Assembly: GCA_029204225.1 (NCBI GenBank)
Contig: CM055106.1
Coordinates: 48,561,337-48,625,336 of the forward strand
From: Diphasiastrum complanatum
Lineage: Eukaryota > Streptophyta > Lycopodiopsida > Lycopodiales > Lycopodiaceae
DNA length: 64,000 bases
Direction: 5' to 3'
Positions 1-62,322 of the stretch are shown piece after piece. The position numbers and the translations under genes are program-made. The notes beneath the pieces are model-generated. The model saw only the letters and a program-made list of their open reading frames with translations, did no database searches and was not told the DNA's origin. Positions within the stretch are counted from its first letter, which is position 1, and the number at the start of each line of letters is the position of its first letter.

Positions 1-1021
1 AGATTGCAATTGTAAAAGGGATTACTTCAAAAATGACAATCATAGAACATCAATGTCTGCAAATTCGATCCAATGTTACATTATGAACAATGTCATTTGA
101 GATGAAAAGGTCATTCAAAAACATAAAAAAATCTTGGCCCTACTTGAATTGTCGATAGAACAATACAAGTGATAGAGTTCTAAAATCCCTCTCTTTTGAC
201 AACAAGCCATCACAAGATCTCGACTTTAGAGTCATATCTGTACACACAAGAGCTATTCCATATGTATCTTGATATGGTTTTGAATTCTCATCAGTTGATT
301 GTCAAAATTCATGTGATTGAATAGCTCACAAAGATGGAAAGCAAATTAGCTTCATAGATTTGAGATACATATGAATCTCCCAAATTATAATCGCGAAAAG
401 AAAAACCGACCTCTTGTTAGGCCAGATCGTAATTGATTAGAAAAATAGCACCTAGCTTCTAACATTTTCTAACAAATGCTAATAGTGCTGAAAAATGAAA
501 TGTTGTGCAACATGTTTAATTAAATTGATGATAATGTATGGAATACTTGTTGTTTTGCAGTCAATGATTGTCCAATTTAGTAGCTCGTAAACAATCTTGT
601 TTTTGTTGTACATAGGCTTGCTACTTTTTATATTTATTTGGACATTCACTAACACATGGTAGATGTTTCATGTTATTGTCATTTACACGATAATTCAAGA
701 TAGCATTTAGCAAAATTTACAATATCATACTTTGGCAAAAAGCAGAAGATAGCAGCTTGCAAATTGATATCTACAAAAATTTGAAAACTGGTCCCAATTC
801 TTTGATTCACCTTTGCATCTCCCATTATAAATCTATTATAGACAATGCAAAAACCATCACATTTACGATCAAGCCACACATTGAATGAAAGACGCAAAGC
901 GGCCAAAGAAAAATTCATGGAAAAAAAGAAAACAACATTTGCTCCTTACTCTGATGGGTGGTTCAACATCGCTAAATTTCAAAATCTATGAAAAAATATT
1001 TGAGATGAAATCCTTGGCTTA
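1..1021. other. AT-rich flank, nothing recognised
   Basis: I see no convincing coding region, RNA gene or repeat here. The short minus-strand ORF at 679-918 has no recognisable domain. The stretch may be the 5' part of the Helitron that follows, but I could not identify a Helitron 5' terminus. Confidence 0.5.
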
Positions 1022-2976
1022 ATGAAGTGTTGTTCGATATGCGGAAATGTCACGTTTTCCAACCAAAAGAAAGACATGAAAGCTAAGAATATGGGTCGAG
1101 CTATCCCACCATATGCAATAGCCAACACATTTATGTGGGAGTATACATATGCAAATGGCAACCAAACGAGTTGGCATACATGTCCTTTATGTAAGGCTTT
1201 TCCAGATCGTATCAAATACATAGTCTTTTTCTCTCCTACATATATACAAACCATTTTAAAAATACATGTATCAAACTTGCAATTGTTGCCGATCATAGAT
1301 GTTTCAGTAGATGTCACGTGTCGCGTTAACTCGTTTGTAACAGGGCGTATTGAAAAAAACTCACTATTTGACAATCTTATTGCTTGCAATTTGAGCAGAT
1401 ACAATAGGAATCATGATACAATCGAGATACGAAATGTTTTAGAACAGAATGTTTTGCATAATCCAATCTTGCAAACATTTTTGAGTTTATATAAATATGC
1501 CTCTTAGACTCAGAGCTTGCCATTCATATCTCTAGCATCAGTTGAAAAAATGTTGGACACAGAAATGGATAGATTTCAAAACATGCAAAGTGATCCATTT
1601 GAACGAGTGTACATATTGCTAAAAGACATAACGCCTTGTAGCAAAGCACATGACATTCAAAAAAATGACATATATACATATTCAAATTTACAAATAAGGG
1701 ATTTGACACATGGAAGAAACGAGACGCCACACTATTCTCGCCATTTACGTTATTCCCGCCATATTTACTTGTCATGTATCAAATAGGACAAGTGATTTTG
1801 ATCACAACAAAAGTGCCATCTATTGTGTTGCAAAAAGACAATTGATTTTGCAACAAAACATCCACATGCAAATGAGGAAGAGATTTTCAAAAACGTTTTG
1901 AAATTCACTTTGCCACGTGAGATCCCTGGAACACCATCATGGCATAGACGGAATTTCAAGGACTTGCTAGCAGTGGTGAGATATTGGGGCTTGCCAGATT
2001 TCTTTCTAACATTGACAAGCGATGAAACCGCTGAGCTGCGATGGGTGGAGATTGCAAAAATAGAAGAGCTTGTGAGAAAATACAACAAGAATTTTGAGTG
2101 GAGAAATTGCCCAGTTGAATGTGAAACTGGACATGTTCATGAAAACATTCATTCTTTCCAAAAAGGCCATGTCAAACATTATATGTTACGCTATGAATTC
2201 CAAAATAGGGGTTCTGTGCATGTGCACATCATGTTATGGATGAAAAAAAAAAGATGTTACAAGAATCGGAAATGAGATCAGTGCATTTATTCCTGCCAAA
2301 TACGAATCAAACAACAAAAAATTTGAGATTCCATTGAACCCAGTTAAAAAACAACTATACGAGCTTGTTGTGCGAAACAGATACACCATTGCCGATCCTC
2401 TTGCGCAGTAAAAAGTAGTCCCAGAACTACAAAGACTTGTAAATATGGATTTCCATTTGACCCATGTGTATCTTGTACGAGTTGGACACCAAAACTGAAT
2501 GATGGAAATATTTTCGGCCAAGGTATGAAGATCGGAATGTGGTACCCTATCACCCGACAGTGCTTTTGTTATGGCAAGCACACATGAATCTACAACGAAT
2601 CACAAACACGGGTTGATCATACTATGTTTTAAAATACGCAATGAAATCAGAACCTATAGGATCATTGAACCTGAATGCTGCTGATGCCAAAAGAATAAGA
2701 TTCAATCATTCAGACGAAAATGTGTTGAAATTGATATCTAGTTATGTCTTGACAAAACCGATATCATTACCAGAAATTAGTTTCATGTATTTGCAAATCT
2801 CTATCATCAAGAGAAGTGAAGCAATCCAATACATCGATAGTTTACCACCAAAAATGCGTCGCAAATTTGTTAGTTTTAACAACACAATCCTGTTGCATCC
2901 AATTGATATCTACACGTACAGGCCTGAAGTCCTCAAAAACATTACTTTTTGTAACTATTGGCATCAATCGTTGTGA
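1022..2976 (+). pseudogene. Helitron Rep domain, frameshifted
   Basis: The 1022-1507 ORF holds two CxxC pairs (CSICG, CPLCK), as in the zinc-finger part of Helitron proteins. The 1823-2275 ORF carries PGTPSWHRR, then WGLPDFFLTLT, then RGSVHVHIMLW. That series is typical of Helitron_like_N, and the last element is the HUH (His-hydrophobic-His) metal-binding motif of the Rep nuclease. In another frame near 2610-2650 a YYVLKYAMK stretch resembles the catalytic-tyrosine motif. The 2641-2976 ORF is the usual linker before the helicase. At least four frame changes or stops break the reading frame. Rep would nick and join single-stranded ends during rolling-circle transposition; this copy is inferred to be inactive. 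Confidence 0.8.
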
Positions 2977-3271
2977 CCAAAAAGAAAATATATCTTCAAA
3001 AAGAAGATTAGCTAGGATACTATCTATACAAAAACAATAGAATAGTCAGATTCACAAATTACCATCCAACATATCAAACTGAAGGATTTTTTTTTAATCT
3101 ATTGTTGAAAAAATGCGAATTTTGAAAAGAAAGAGAGCTTTTGAGCTCCGTCAACAAAGATGGATCTTATTACACGAATGCATTTGCGTGATATCATTCG
3201 AAACGAGAAAGATATTGAATGCTATTTATACAAATAAATAGATGCTGCAAGATGAGCAGTGACAACAGATC

Positions 3272-4720
3272 GTGAACATTCTATTGCAACACAAATCATT
3301 TTCATGTGACTCTCTATTTCAAGTTGTATCTGAACAAGTAGATGACAATGTAACATCTTTGGCGAAAGATACCAAGGATGCATTGGGTATTGTACACGAA
3401 TTTGAATCTTTTGAAAATACCTCGTTGACAATGGAACAAGAAAATATCTACTCACTTTTGATATCAGAAACTTCAGGTATTTTTGTGCTTTCGGGTACAC
3501 TTGGGAGTGGAAAAACACATTTCATAAAGTATCTAACGTACTCACTTGACAAATTGAACAGACCCGTGTTGCTTTGTGCTACTACTGGTGCCGCTGCATC
3601 AAGACTTAGCAAACGTGCAACAACAATGCACAACATGTTTTCCATCCCTGTCAATGGCTTATACGTACGAAATTTAATGCCAACTGACATACGTTTCAGA
3701 ACAATACTTGCTGCTGAATATATCACTATCGATGAGATGTCCATGATGATCGCACAGACATTACGGCTTGTTGTGCATCAAATAAATCAAATAAAATCCA
3801 CTCCATGCAATGCACCTTTTAAAAATTATATTCTATTATTAGTCGGTGATCATGCACAATTGTCAGCAATATGCAGACATCGAACAGAAAGTCTATGCTC
3901 AATATGTCACATTTCGACGTCTGCATATTGAAAAATGGTTACTCAACTGCATTTGAGTCACTCCATTAGACATTCATCTGACACCTTGTACCTATCATTT
4001 TTTAACACGATAAGATTTCGAAAACCCACATTTCAAGAGATTGACAATACGTTAAACACACAAATTGTTCCAGAAGACCAACTCTTTCAAATGATCAACT
4101 CTGATGTCACTATCATATGTACACACAAAAAAAATGTAAGTAACAAATATGCATCGCAAAAAATCTTTCAAGAAAACGACATTACAAAAGCGCCCATGAA
4201 AACAAATGCAGCAGACAACACGGACTTGAAATCATGGCTTGAAGATCATACATTCCACCAACTAGAAAAAATTGCCAAGAATGCAAAAATAATTATTCTT
4301 TCAAATTTGGACATACAAAATGGCGTTGTGAATGGAGCAACGGGAACAATCGAAGACTTCATCTGGTCTAAAAATGACAAGGAAATAGACTCTATTATAA
4401 TAAAACTCGATGCGACCAATAAAAAAATAAAAATCACTCCATCCACAGTGCGCAAAATTAGATATGATTCAAAAACCTACTATAAATGTACCTTCCCACT
4501 GACATTGGCATATGCTATCACAGCCCATAAATCACAAGGCACAACGATCCATGGCACCGCCATACTTGATATTCAAAAAACATTCAGTCCAGGCCTAATG
4601 TATGTGATGATGTCCCGAGTCACCAAACGAAAACACATATTTATCACACGTAAATTGACTCCTGACGATTTTGATCTAGTGCCAAGTATTGTAAGCCAAA
4701 AAACCATTTCACCAATGTAA
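3272..4720 (+). pseudogene. PIF1-like helicase of Helitron, one in-frame stop
   Basis: Two ORFs (3272-3931 and 3935-4720) share a frame and are split only by a TGA at 3929-3931. The first has Walker A (GTLGSGKTH), TTGAAASRL, Walker B (ITIDEMSMM) and a LLVGDHAQL motif. The second has SIRHSSD, then FPLTLAYAITAHKSQGTT and MYVMMSRVTKRKHIFI, which are the late helicase motifs of PIF1/RecD-like superfamily 1B enzymes. This is the C-terminal half of a Helitron protein, used to unwind DNA during transposition. The break at 3929 may be a stop codon or a small indel; nearby bases allow either reading. Just upstream (about 3050-3220) lies remnant linker coding (YHPTYQTEGFF) in a shifted frame. Confidence 0.88.
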
Positions 4721-5040
4721 TTTTCATTTATCAATACAACTTTGATGTCATGCCTTTCATGGGATTGAACCAGGTGCGTGCACTTTCTTAAATTTGTTTT
4801 TAGTATTTATTTTTCGTGTTCCATACATAAAGCACATGTTTTGCCAATTTTTTCCTTTTGTTTGAAAACAAGTCATCGACATGACAACACATGAAATTAC
4901 ATAGGCGGAAGAGGTACATTATTTCATTTTTGTTCGTTTGTGTAAATGCAATGTCCCCAAAAAAATATGCACAGCTTTTTTGCTTTCTATTCTATGACAA
5001 CGATTGATATTCTCAAATTCTTTGATAGCTATTTCAAAAA

Positions 5041-5726
5041 CTGAAAGAGGAAACAAGAACATCACAACTTGTGACCTCCGAGCAACTGGATGATGTACGT
5101 ATTTATAACTCCACACGACAGATGTTTCTCTTGAATGCATGTGGGATTCAACCGAGCGAATACAAAAATGGCTTCCATAGCTGCTAATGAGCACCTTTAT
5201 TACATCACAAAAGCATGCTAGAGAAGCTTATGTGCATCAACATCATGGAGATCCTATAGAAGGTACAAACTTGTATTTCTTTTTTTTTTGTGCACATTTT
5301 TTTATGGTGTTTGTTAATAACATTTTCATCTTATGAAAATATCATGATTTCCATATTCTGTTTTCAGGATTTCTAAAGCATTTTAACAAGCTGTTTGTGA
5401 TTTCAATTCGAAGCTCGATACAAACAAATCAAACTGCTATTCAGCACTTCGAGGCCCACTGTGACAAGTGATATTATGCAATCCGGAATTTGCACTTTGG
5501 ATATAATATCGCAATTTTTGATTGGAGAGGAATGACTCGTGCAGAACTAACTACTATTCAAAATGATCTTGGCAGACAACTTGGGCACATCTCAGAAACA
5601 GGAATGTGCCTCACTGATGGCCCAATCTCCATTGATACTGTGTTGAAAGTCCTCGAGAGAGAGATCCTTGACACACCAATCGTTGCAACGACTAATTCAC
5701 AGATTTGCAATTTGCAACAACTCTAA
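5041..5726 (+). CDS. Unrecognised coding-like block after the Helitron
   Basis: I do not recognise this. Two coherent open stretches lie on the + strand. One covers 5041-5187 and includes QLDDVRIYNSTRQM and ACGIQPSEYKNGF. The other covers about 5365-5726 and includes HFGYNIAIFDWRGM, TRAELTTIQNDLGRQL and PISIDTVLKVLE. Their composition looks protein-like rather than random. They lie between the Helitron helicase and the GIY-YIG-like ORF and may be captured or element-encoded sequence. Stops and a frame change separate them, so this is either decayed or spliced. No function is proposed. Confidence 0.3.
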
Positions 5727-5873
5727 ATTACGTTGCGTTATGCATTCAACTTATTGCACACCTAAATATTCATTGCATACTGACAAATAGCAACCCATGG
5801 ATCTCCAAATTTCGCAACAAACAACTCAACCACCATCTTCCAGCATCGAGGTATGCATGCAAAACTATAATCT

Positions 5874-6305
5874 ATGTTCTTCAATTTCACACGAATCTTG
5901 TTCCACCATGAAAAACTTCATAATGAAAAAGACATCTTTCTTGCAGGACGCCTCGCCTCCACCTTCAAAAAGGCCACGAACAAGCACATCACACTATACA
6001 AAATAACATCACGTGTCGGCAACTTGATTTACATCGAACAAACTACCGACTTAAATAGGCGTGTGCACGAACACGCTCACAAACCACCCAAGAAAATGCT
6101 TTTGTCCAAGACACATTCTAGTTTTTTTTATGCCTTTCATGTTAACATACTAGAAATTGTCGAAGATCGTTCAATTGCAAATAGATTAGAGAACTTTTAT
6201 ATCAAAATGTACAAATCTCAGAACATGAAACTTTGCAACAACTTGGCTAGTCACCCTTCAAGCTCGCGCAAATATTGGTACCTAAAACGACGATCCTGCA
6301 TATGA
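5874..6305 (+). CDS. GIY-YIG nuclease-like protein, possibly Helitron cargo
   Basis: The 143-codon ORF has a GIY-YIG-like core. LYKITSRVGNLIYIEQTTD corresponds to the two-strand GIY...YIG motif with the spacing kept, though the second motif reads YIE rather than YIG. It is followed by LNRRVHEH, matching the catalytic Arg and the following His. Further on comes LENFYIKMYKS, matching the metal-binding Glu helix, and a terminal CNN. GIY-YIG domains cut DNA in homing enzymes, repair proteins and Penelope-like elements. The real start is unclear: residues before about 40 look non-domain, and an exon junction near 5945 (ttgcag) is possible. It is co-directional with the Helitron 1.2 kb upstream. 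The YIE change may weaken catalysis. Confidence 0.6.
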   Translation: MFFNFTRILFHHEKLHNEKDIFLAGRLASTFKKATNKHITLYKITSRVGNLIYIEQTTDLNRRVHEHAHKPPKKMLLSKTHSSFFYAFHVNILEIVEDRSIANRLENFYIKMYKSQNMKLCNNLASHPSSSRKYWYLKRRSCI

Positions 6306-7255
6306 CAAAACTTCAAAAAAACATTTGCTTGTAAATATTTAGTAACTTCAATTCATGTTGCTCTTTGTCTGGCTTTACCACGTTTTTGTTATAAGCTGCG
6401 CTTGGCATGACATGTCAATCAAATTCATTAATCAACCTAATTTTTGTTGCACTCTGCGCTTCCAATGGCATGTTAATTAGATTCGTTACTCATCCTAGCT
6501 GACTCGCTTTTGCTTTTGCGTTTCCGTGCCCTATGCTAGCGGGACAAAATTGCATTGCTAGTTCTTTGTACCTTCATATGTTAAATTGCAACATTAGACG
6601 ACAAGCATTTGTAAGGATGGTGTCACACATGCCGCCTTGATGTTCTTGAGACAAAGTCATGTGTTGTTGAAGATATATTTGCTACTGGACAGAATGGAGA
6701 GGGTGCTTTTCCTTTTGCTTTACACAATTCCTTTTGCTGTTCTTTGTAGGCTGTTGATGGAATGGATGCTTTGTGCTGTTATGCGTCTAATGTTTGTGGG
6801 ATAATTTCTCACATCGTTTCTCTCTGACAATCGATCTATTAATCGTACTCAATTAAATGTCATAAATTCATTGCTTATCATGTGCGTGCGTGTGTGTGTT
6901 TATTGAAGACTACATTCGGGAGCATTTCACTAGATGATTGGTATTAAATTTCGGCTTTTCAGGTGTGATCAAACAATTGCAGTAGATTACCTTTACGAGA
7001 TCGCCATCGCCATTCTCTTTCGCCTACTCTACATACACTACCAATATAACATAGTTACATGCAACTCTACTGTTGCTGGTCGTTGGTAAGTGCGCATGCA
7101 AAGGCGTCGAAAGACTGCACACGCATTGTGTTTACTCTAATTGGAGCTGTACTCTCACCTATGGGTCACAAAGCTTCTTTCTTCCTTCGTGCAAGGTGAG
7201 GAATCTCGACAGTACGTTATTTACTGTGGCCGCCTGTCAGAACTCAGAGCGGTGA
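6306..7255. other. Intergenic region; possible SMC promoter/5' UTR
   Basis: No coding region is recognised. A GTAAGT at about 7086-7091 could be the donor of a 5'-UTR intron for the SMC gene that starts at 7256. An in-frame TGA sits immediately before that ATG. I cannot place a transcription start. Confidence 0.3.
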
Positions 7256-58838
<51,583 letters not shown>

Positions 58839-59122
58839 GCTTTTTTGCCCCAGGGGCTGGAAACGCCAAAGTAACTGCCGAGCGATCAAAAGCATAGATT
58901 GACATTTCACTAAGATAAATATGAAATTTGACAGGGTAATTAGTATCACTCTATTGACGTATTGAAGGCAACCCAGATAAACTGTCTTCTACTCACATAG
59001 GTCATTTTGAAAACAAAGCTGAGTTTTAAAGGTAAGCTTAATTTCCGTGCCCTAATTTTTTGCTTAACGTTTTGTATTGCCTTTCAATAATAATATGTGT
59101 TAGGACCAATCAAGTAGTTTTT

Positions 59123-60420
59123 TGGGAGGAGCGATGGCAGAAGAAACACTTTCCACCGATGGATATGGAGACTCTCCAAGGTACCGCTGCAACGCTTGTA
59201 GATGGGGTTGCTACTCCACCCCGCACGTGTGATGGCAAGCTAGACATCTCGCACACTTCTGAGCTTTCGATGGGGTCTCCTCCTCCTTCCTCATCCGTCC
59301 CCTCCTCTTCTTTTTCTGCTGAGGTTCTGGATCGCGCTGCTGCTCCGGAGCTCTTTGCTCTCTCTGATACGTTGCGCTCAGCCGAGCTTCTGCATCCTGC
59401 TATCTCTTGTCAGACGAAGCAGCTCCCTCCTTTTTTTCCACCTTCCCCCCCGCCTTTGGATACCTCTTCTGGTCTGGTGGGTCCCCACACCGTTATCTCT
59501 GTCAGCAGTTTGCCTCCACCCTCCTTTCTTTGTCCGATACTCAGTCAACATGAGAATTCGAGCCTCCTGCCTCCATCGTCAGAGCTACCGCCCCCTTCTT
59601 CAACGGGCATGGTGGTGGGCCGCAAGCGCAGGTACACCAAGAAAAGATACACTGATCATCACGGTCTCAGCAAATAGTGCCTTTTGTCCCCCTGCACAGC
59701 GGACGCCCTCATCTACGCAAGAGCAAGCACCGACGTCAAAAGGCATGGGTTCCTACCTTCAGGCCTGCCCTGCAAGAGCATTGTAACCCCATCACCCGAG
59801 CTGCATTCAAGACACTTACCAAGCACTTCTAGAGCAAGCACAGGCTCACCCTCCTACCGACCCGGCCCTGCTCACTTTGATCCAGATGGCAGCTCAGGTG
59901 GCGGATTTGCTAACAGACATGTCAATCCCACTTCGCAAGATGTTCTAAAGGTGCGTTCGTTCCAGCTCCACCCTAGTCTTTTTAATGATTACCTTGCATT
60001 GCTTGCTAACACTACAGTTGTTACATACTTTATGGGGAAACCGCCGTACGCGGATGGTACCAAGAGGTCTGGGGAGATCCAGTGGGGCCCTCTGAATGTC
60101 AAAGTCCTAGGTTCCCAGGCTCTGGGCAAAGGGTTTTTCCTTTTTACTCTCGGTAGTGCTCTTGAGGTCAATATTGTGCTTGCAAATGGGCCTTACCTCT
60201 TTGGGGGGAATCCGGTCTCTGTCACTCGGTACACTGATTTCTTTTCCATTGATGACACCTCTCAGCTGCAAGTTCCGATGTGGGTGGAGCTCCCCTTCTT
60301 TCCCTTAATTTTCGCCGAGCCTTGGACTTGGTTCTCGACAGTTTAGAGAAGGTGCTTCTGCTGCAACCCTTGAAAGCCCACATCCCTTCCCCTCACGTTC
60401 GCACTTGCATCCTCTAGAAG
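59123..60420 (+). pseudogene. DUF4283-like retroelement ORF1, in-frame TAG
   Basis: Two ORFs (59060-59677 and 59684-60346) share one frame and are split only by TAG at 59675-59677. The N-terminal part is Pro/Ser-rich and ends in a basic GRKRRYTKKR. The C-terminal part has ALGKGFFLFTLGSALEVN, GPYLFGGNPVSVTRYTDFF and LQVPMWVELPFFPL. That matches the DUF4283 pattern found in LINE ORF1 and retroelement proteins of plants. Near 60310 the natural continuation (RALDLVLDSLEKVLLLQP) is in the next frame, so there is also a frameshift. It is probably a nucleic-acid-binding retroelement protein, decayed. It follows the SMC stop by about 0.3 kb on the same strand and is probably unrelated to it. Confidence 0.65.
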
Positions 60421-60429
60421 TTGTCTCAA

Positions 60430-61200
60430 CCCCTGGTGGAGCAGATTATTGATGGCAAGGGCAGTGTAGCGCAGGCATCCCAAAGGGAGCCGGGAACCAC
60501 GACTTAGCTTCCCAGCCTTCAACTCTTGCCATCCAAACCCACTTGACATACAAGCAGCCAACTCGCCAACAACGATCAGACTTAACCAACTTGAAGTTCC
60601 GAAAACCAACATTGAGATCCAACCTGGCGCCATGCCGGATCGGGGGTCCCGACGTGGGTGACTTCCCTCCAAGCAAGCCGCCCGACATACATCAAACTTA
60701 ACCAACTCGAAGCTTCGTTACAAACGAGTAACATTCATTCCAAGCAAGCGGTTTGACTTACATCAGACTTAACCAACTGAAAGCTTCGTCACGAGCGCTT
60801 GAAGCCAACCTGGCGCCACGCCAGACTGGACAGCCATAAACAGGTAACATCCACCCAAGCAAGCCATCCAACTCAGCCGACAGGTTAGAGCCCGTTCCCC
60901 AAGAGCTTAACCCATTTACGTTCATGCAAGGCACACTCAGAACCACAAGCCGCGACAGATATGGAAACAACCAGTTCCTGGACCAAATGGTCCCGACAGC
61001 ATACCGCTGGCGCCACGGACCAAATGGTCCCGACGGCATACCGCTGGCGTCCCGAGATACGACCCTCAGCTATTGTTGCGTCGGCGCCTCAAAGGGCACT
61101 GGGACTTGAGCGGTTTCCCCAACACGCGCTTAAGTCTAACATTCATCCATCATGCACTTACGTAAAAGCCAACTCAGAAACGTAACAAGCTTAACCATTC
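60430..61200. repeat. GC-rich imperfect repeats
   Basis: Words such as CTTAACCAACT, CCAAGCAAGC and AACCTGGCGCCA recur every 70-130 bp. A clean 37-bp direct repeat (GACCAAATGGTCCCGAC...) lies at 60981-61017 and 61018-61051. The ORFs here are repeat-derived. Confidence 0.6.
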
Positions 61201-61436
61201 AGACTTAAGAAAACTGGAATCCCAACCAACCCGAAAGCCAACTCAGAATCCGTCCCCAAAAGGTAACCAAAGGCAAAGACAAGCCACACATGAAACCCAA
61301 GGCATAGTGGTCGCCAAACTGACCAATTGGCATAGCGGCAAGCCCCATGTCGATGACAGGGACCCTTAGGCGCCAGCGACGCAAAAAGGTTGTAGTAAGG
61401 GTCCTTCCACTTGGACCAGTCCCGGAGGCGAAACCG

Positions 61437-62322
61437 AAATGGTAATCATCCCCAAGGATCAACTTTATTAGATTTGGAAGAGGTTACATTCATACATAGA
61501 CTGACCGGTCTCGGGGCCACCAACACGTGCTGGGCATTGTGCCTGGCTCGTGCTGGTAGAGGGAGCTGAGACCTGGCGACTGGATTCCTGCGCTGGTTGA
61601 GCTGCCCAAGTTTCTGTCTGTCGGACTCCCCCTATAGTTCTGCTGTGATTCGGCGCACCCCCTCTGGTTTGAAACATAGTGCTTTCTGGTAAAGCACGCT
61701 TTTTAGAACTTAGTTTTTATTTTGCTGATTAAGCCTGGCAAGCCTGGCAGAATCAGTCTGGCTCTCGGACATGGGTCCCGGGAGCCGTCCCGGCAACCGA
61801 ATCAACCTGCTTTCCTGACTAGGCCATGACTCGAGCTCCAGAGCTAGCTCATGACTTTGTGACTACTTGACTGGCTCACCACAGGTCAGAGGCTCAATCC
61901 TTGACGTTCTAACTTGCTCTGGGACCTTAGGGAGTGTCACCCCTTTGAGTCTTACAGGGCACGCTGGGTGCACCCGAGTCAGCTTTACAACAGCTATGTG
62001 CCAAGTTAAAAATTTTGAAAGCGGCCTTACAACTGGCGCTTTTACCGAACACTGAAACCCAGAAGGTAATCAGAGTCAGTTTGAGAAAAATCCCACTTTA
62101 TTGATAAATCTGAGAAGGTTACATTTCAAGTGTGTGACCGACCCTAGTCTCCGGGGCGCTAGCATGCCAAGGCGAGAGCCATGACAACATTCCAGCAAGG
62201 GAGGCTGAGACTTGGTTGGAGCTCGCCCTGAGTCGCAACCCGCACTCCCCTATAGTATTGGTGTGATTCGGCACCCCCCCTCATACCAAGCACTCTACCC
62301 AAACTGGTAAAGCACGTTTTTC
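61437..62322. repeat. Diverged direct repeat, about 275 bp, 618 bp apart
   Basis: 61437-61712 and 62055-62322 share, in order, CTTTATT, AGGTTACATT, GGCTGAGAC-like, CCCCTATAGT, GTGATTCGGC and CTGGTAAAGCACG. Spacing is kept. They could be old LTRs of a small element or members of a tandem array. Confidence 0.6.

Larger units (their letters stand above)
1022..4720 (+). mobile_element. Decayed Helitron (Rep/helicase) element
   Basis: Fragments of one Rep-helicase polyprotein lie in order on the + strand. They are a Cys-rich N-terminal region (CSICG, later HTCPLCK), a Helitron_like_N/Rep region with an HUH-type VHVHI motif, a linker, and a PIF1-type helicase. The order and motifs are those of Helitrons, rolling-circle transposons. 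The fragments sit in different frames and are separated by stops, so the copy cannot make the protein. Termini (5' TC, 3' hairpin plus CTRR) were not found. A GIY-YIG-like ORF about 1.2 kb downstream on the same strand may belong to the same element. Confidence 0.85.

Noticed and set aside
4919-5194. Minus-strand ORF of 91 codons
   Set aside because: Opposite-strand shadow of the more protein-like plus-strand frame at 5041-5187.
1022-6305. Endogenous giant-virus insert
   Set aside because: PIF1 helicase and GIY-YIG occur in such viruses, but the HUH Rep fused ahead of the helicase is the Helitron arrangement and no viral core gene is present.
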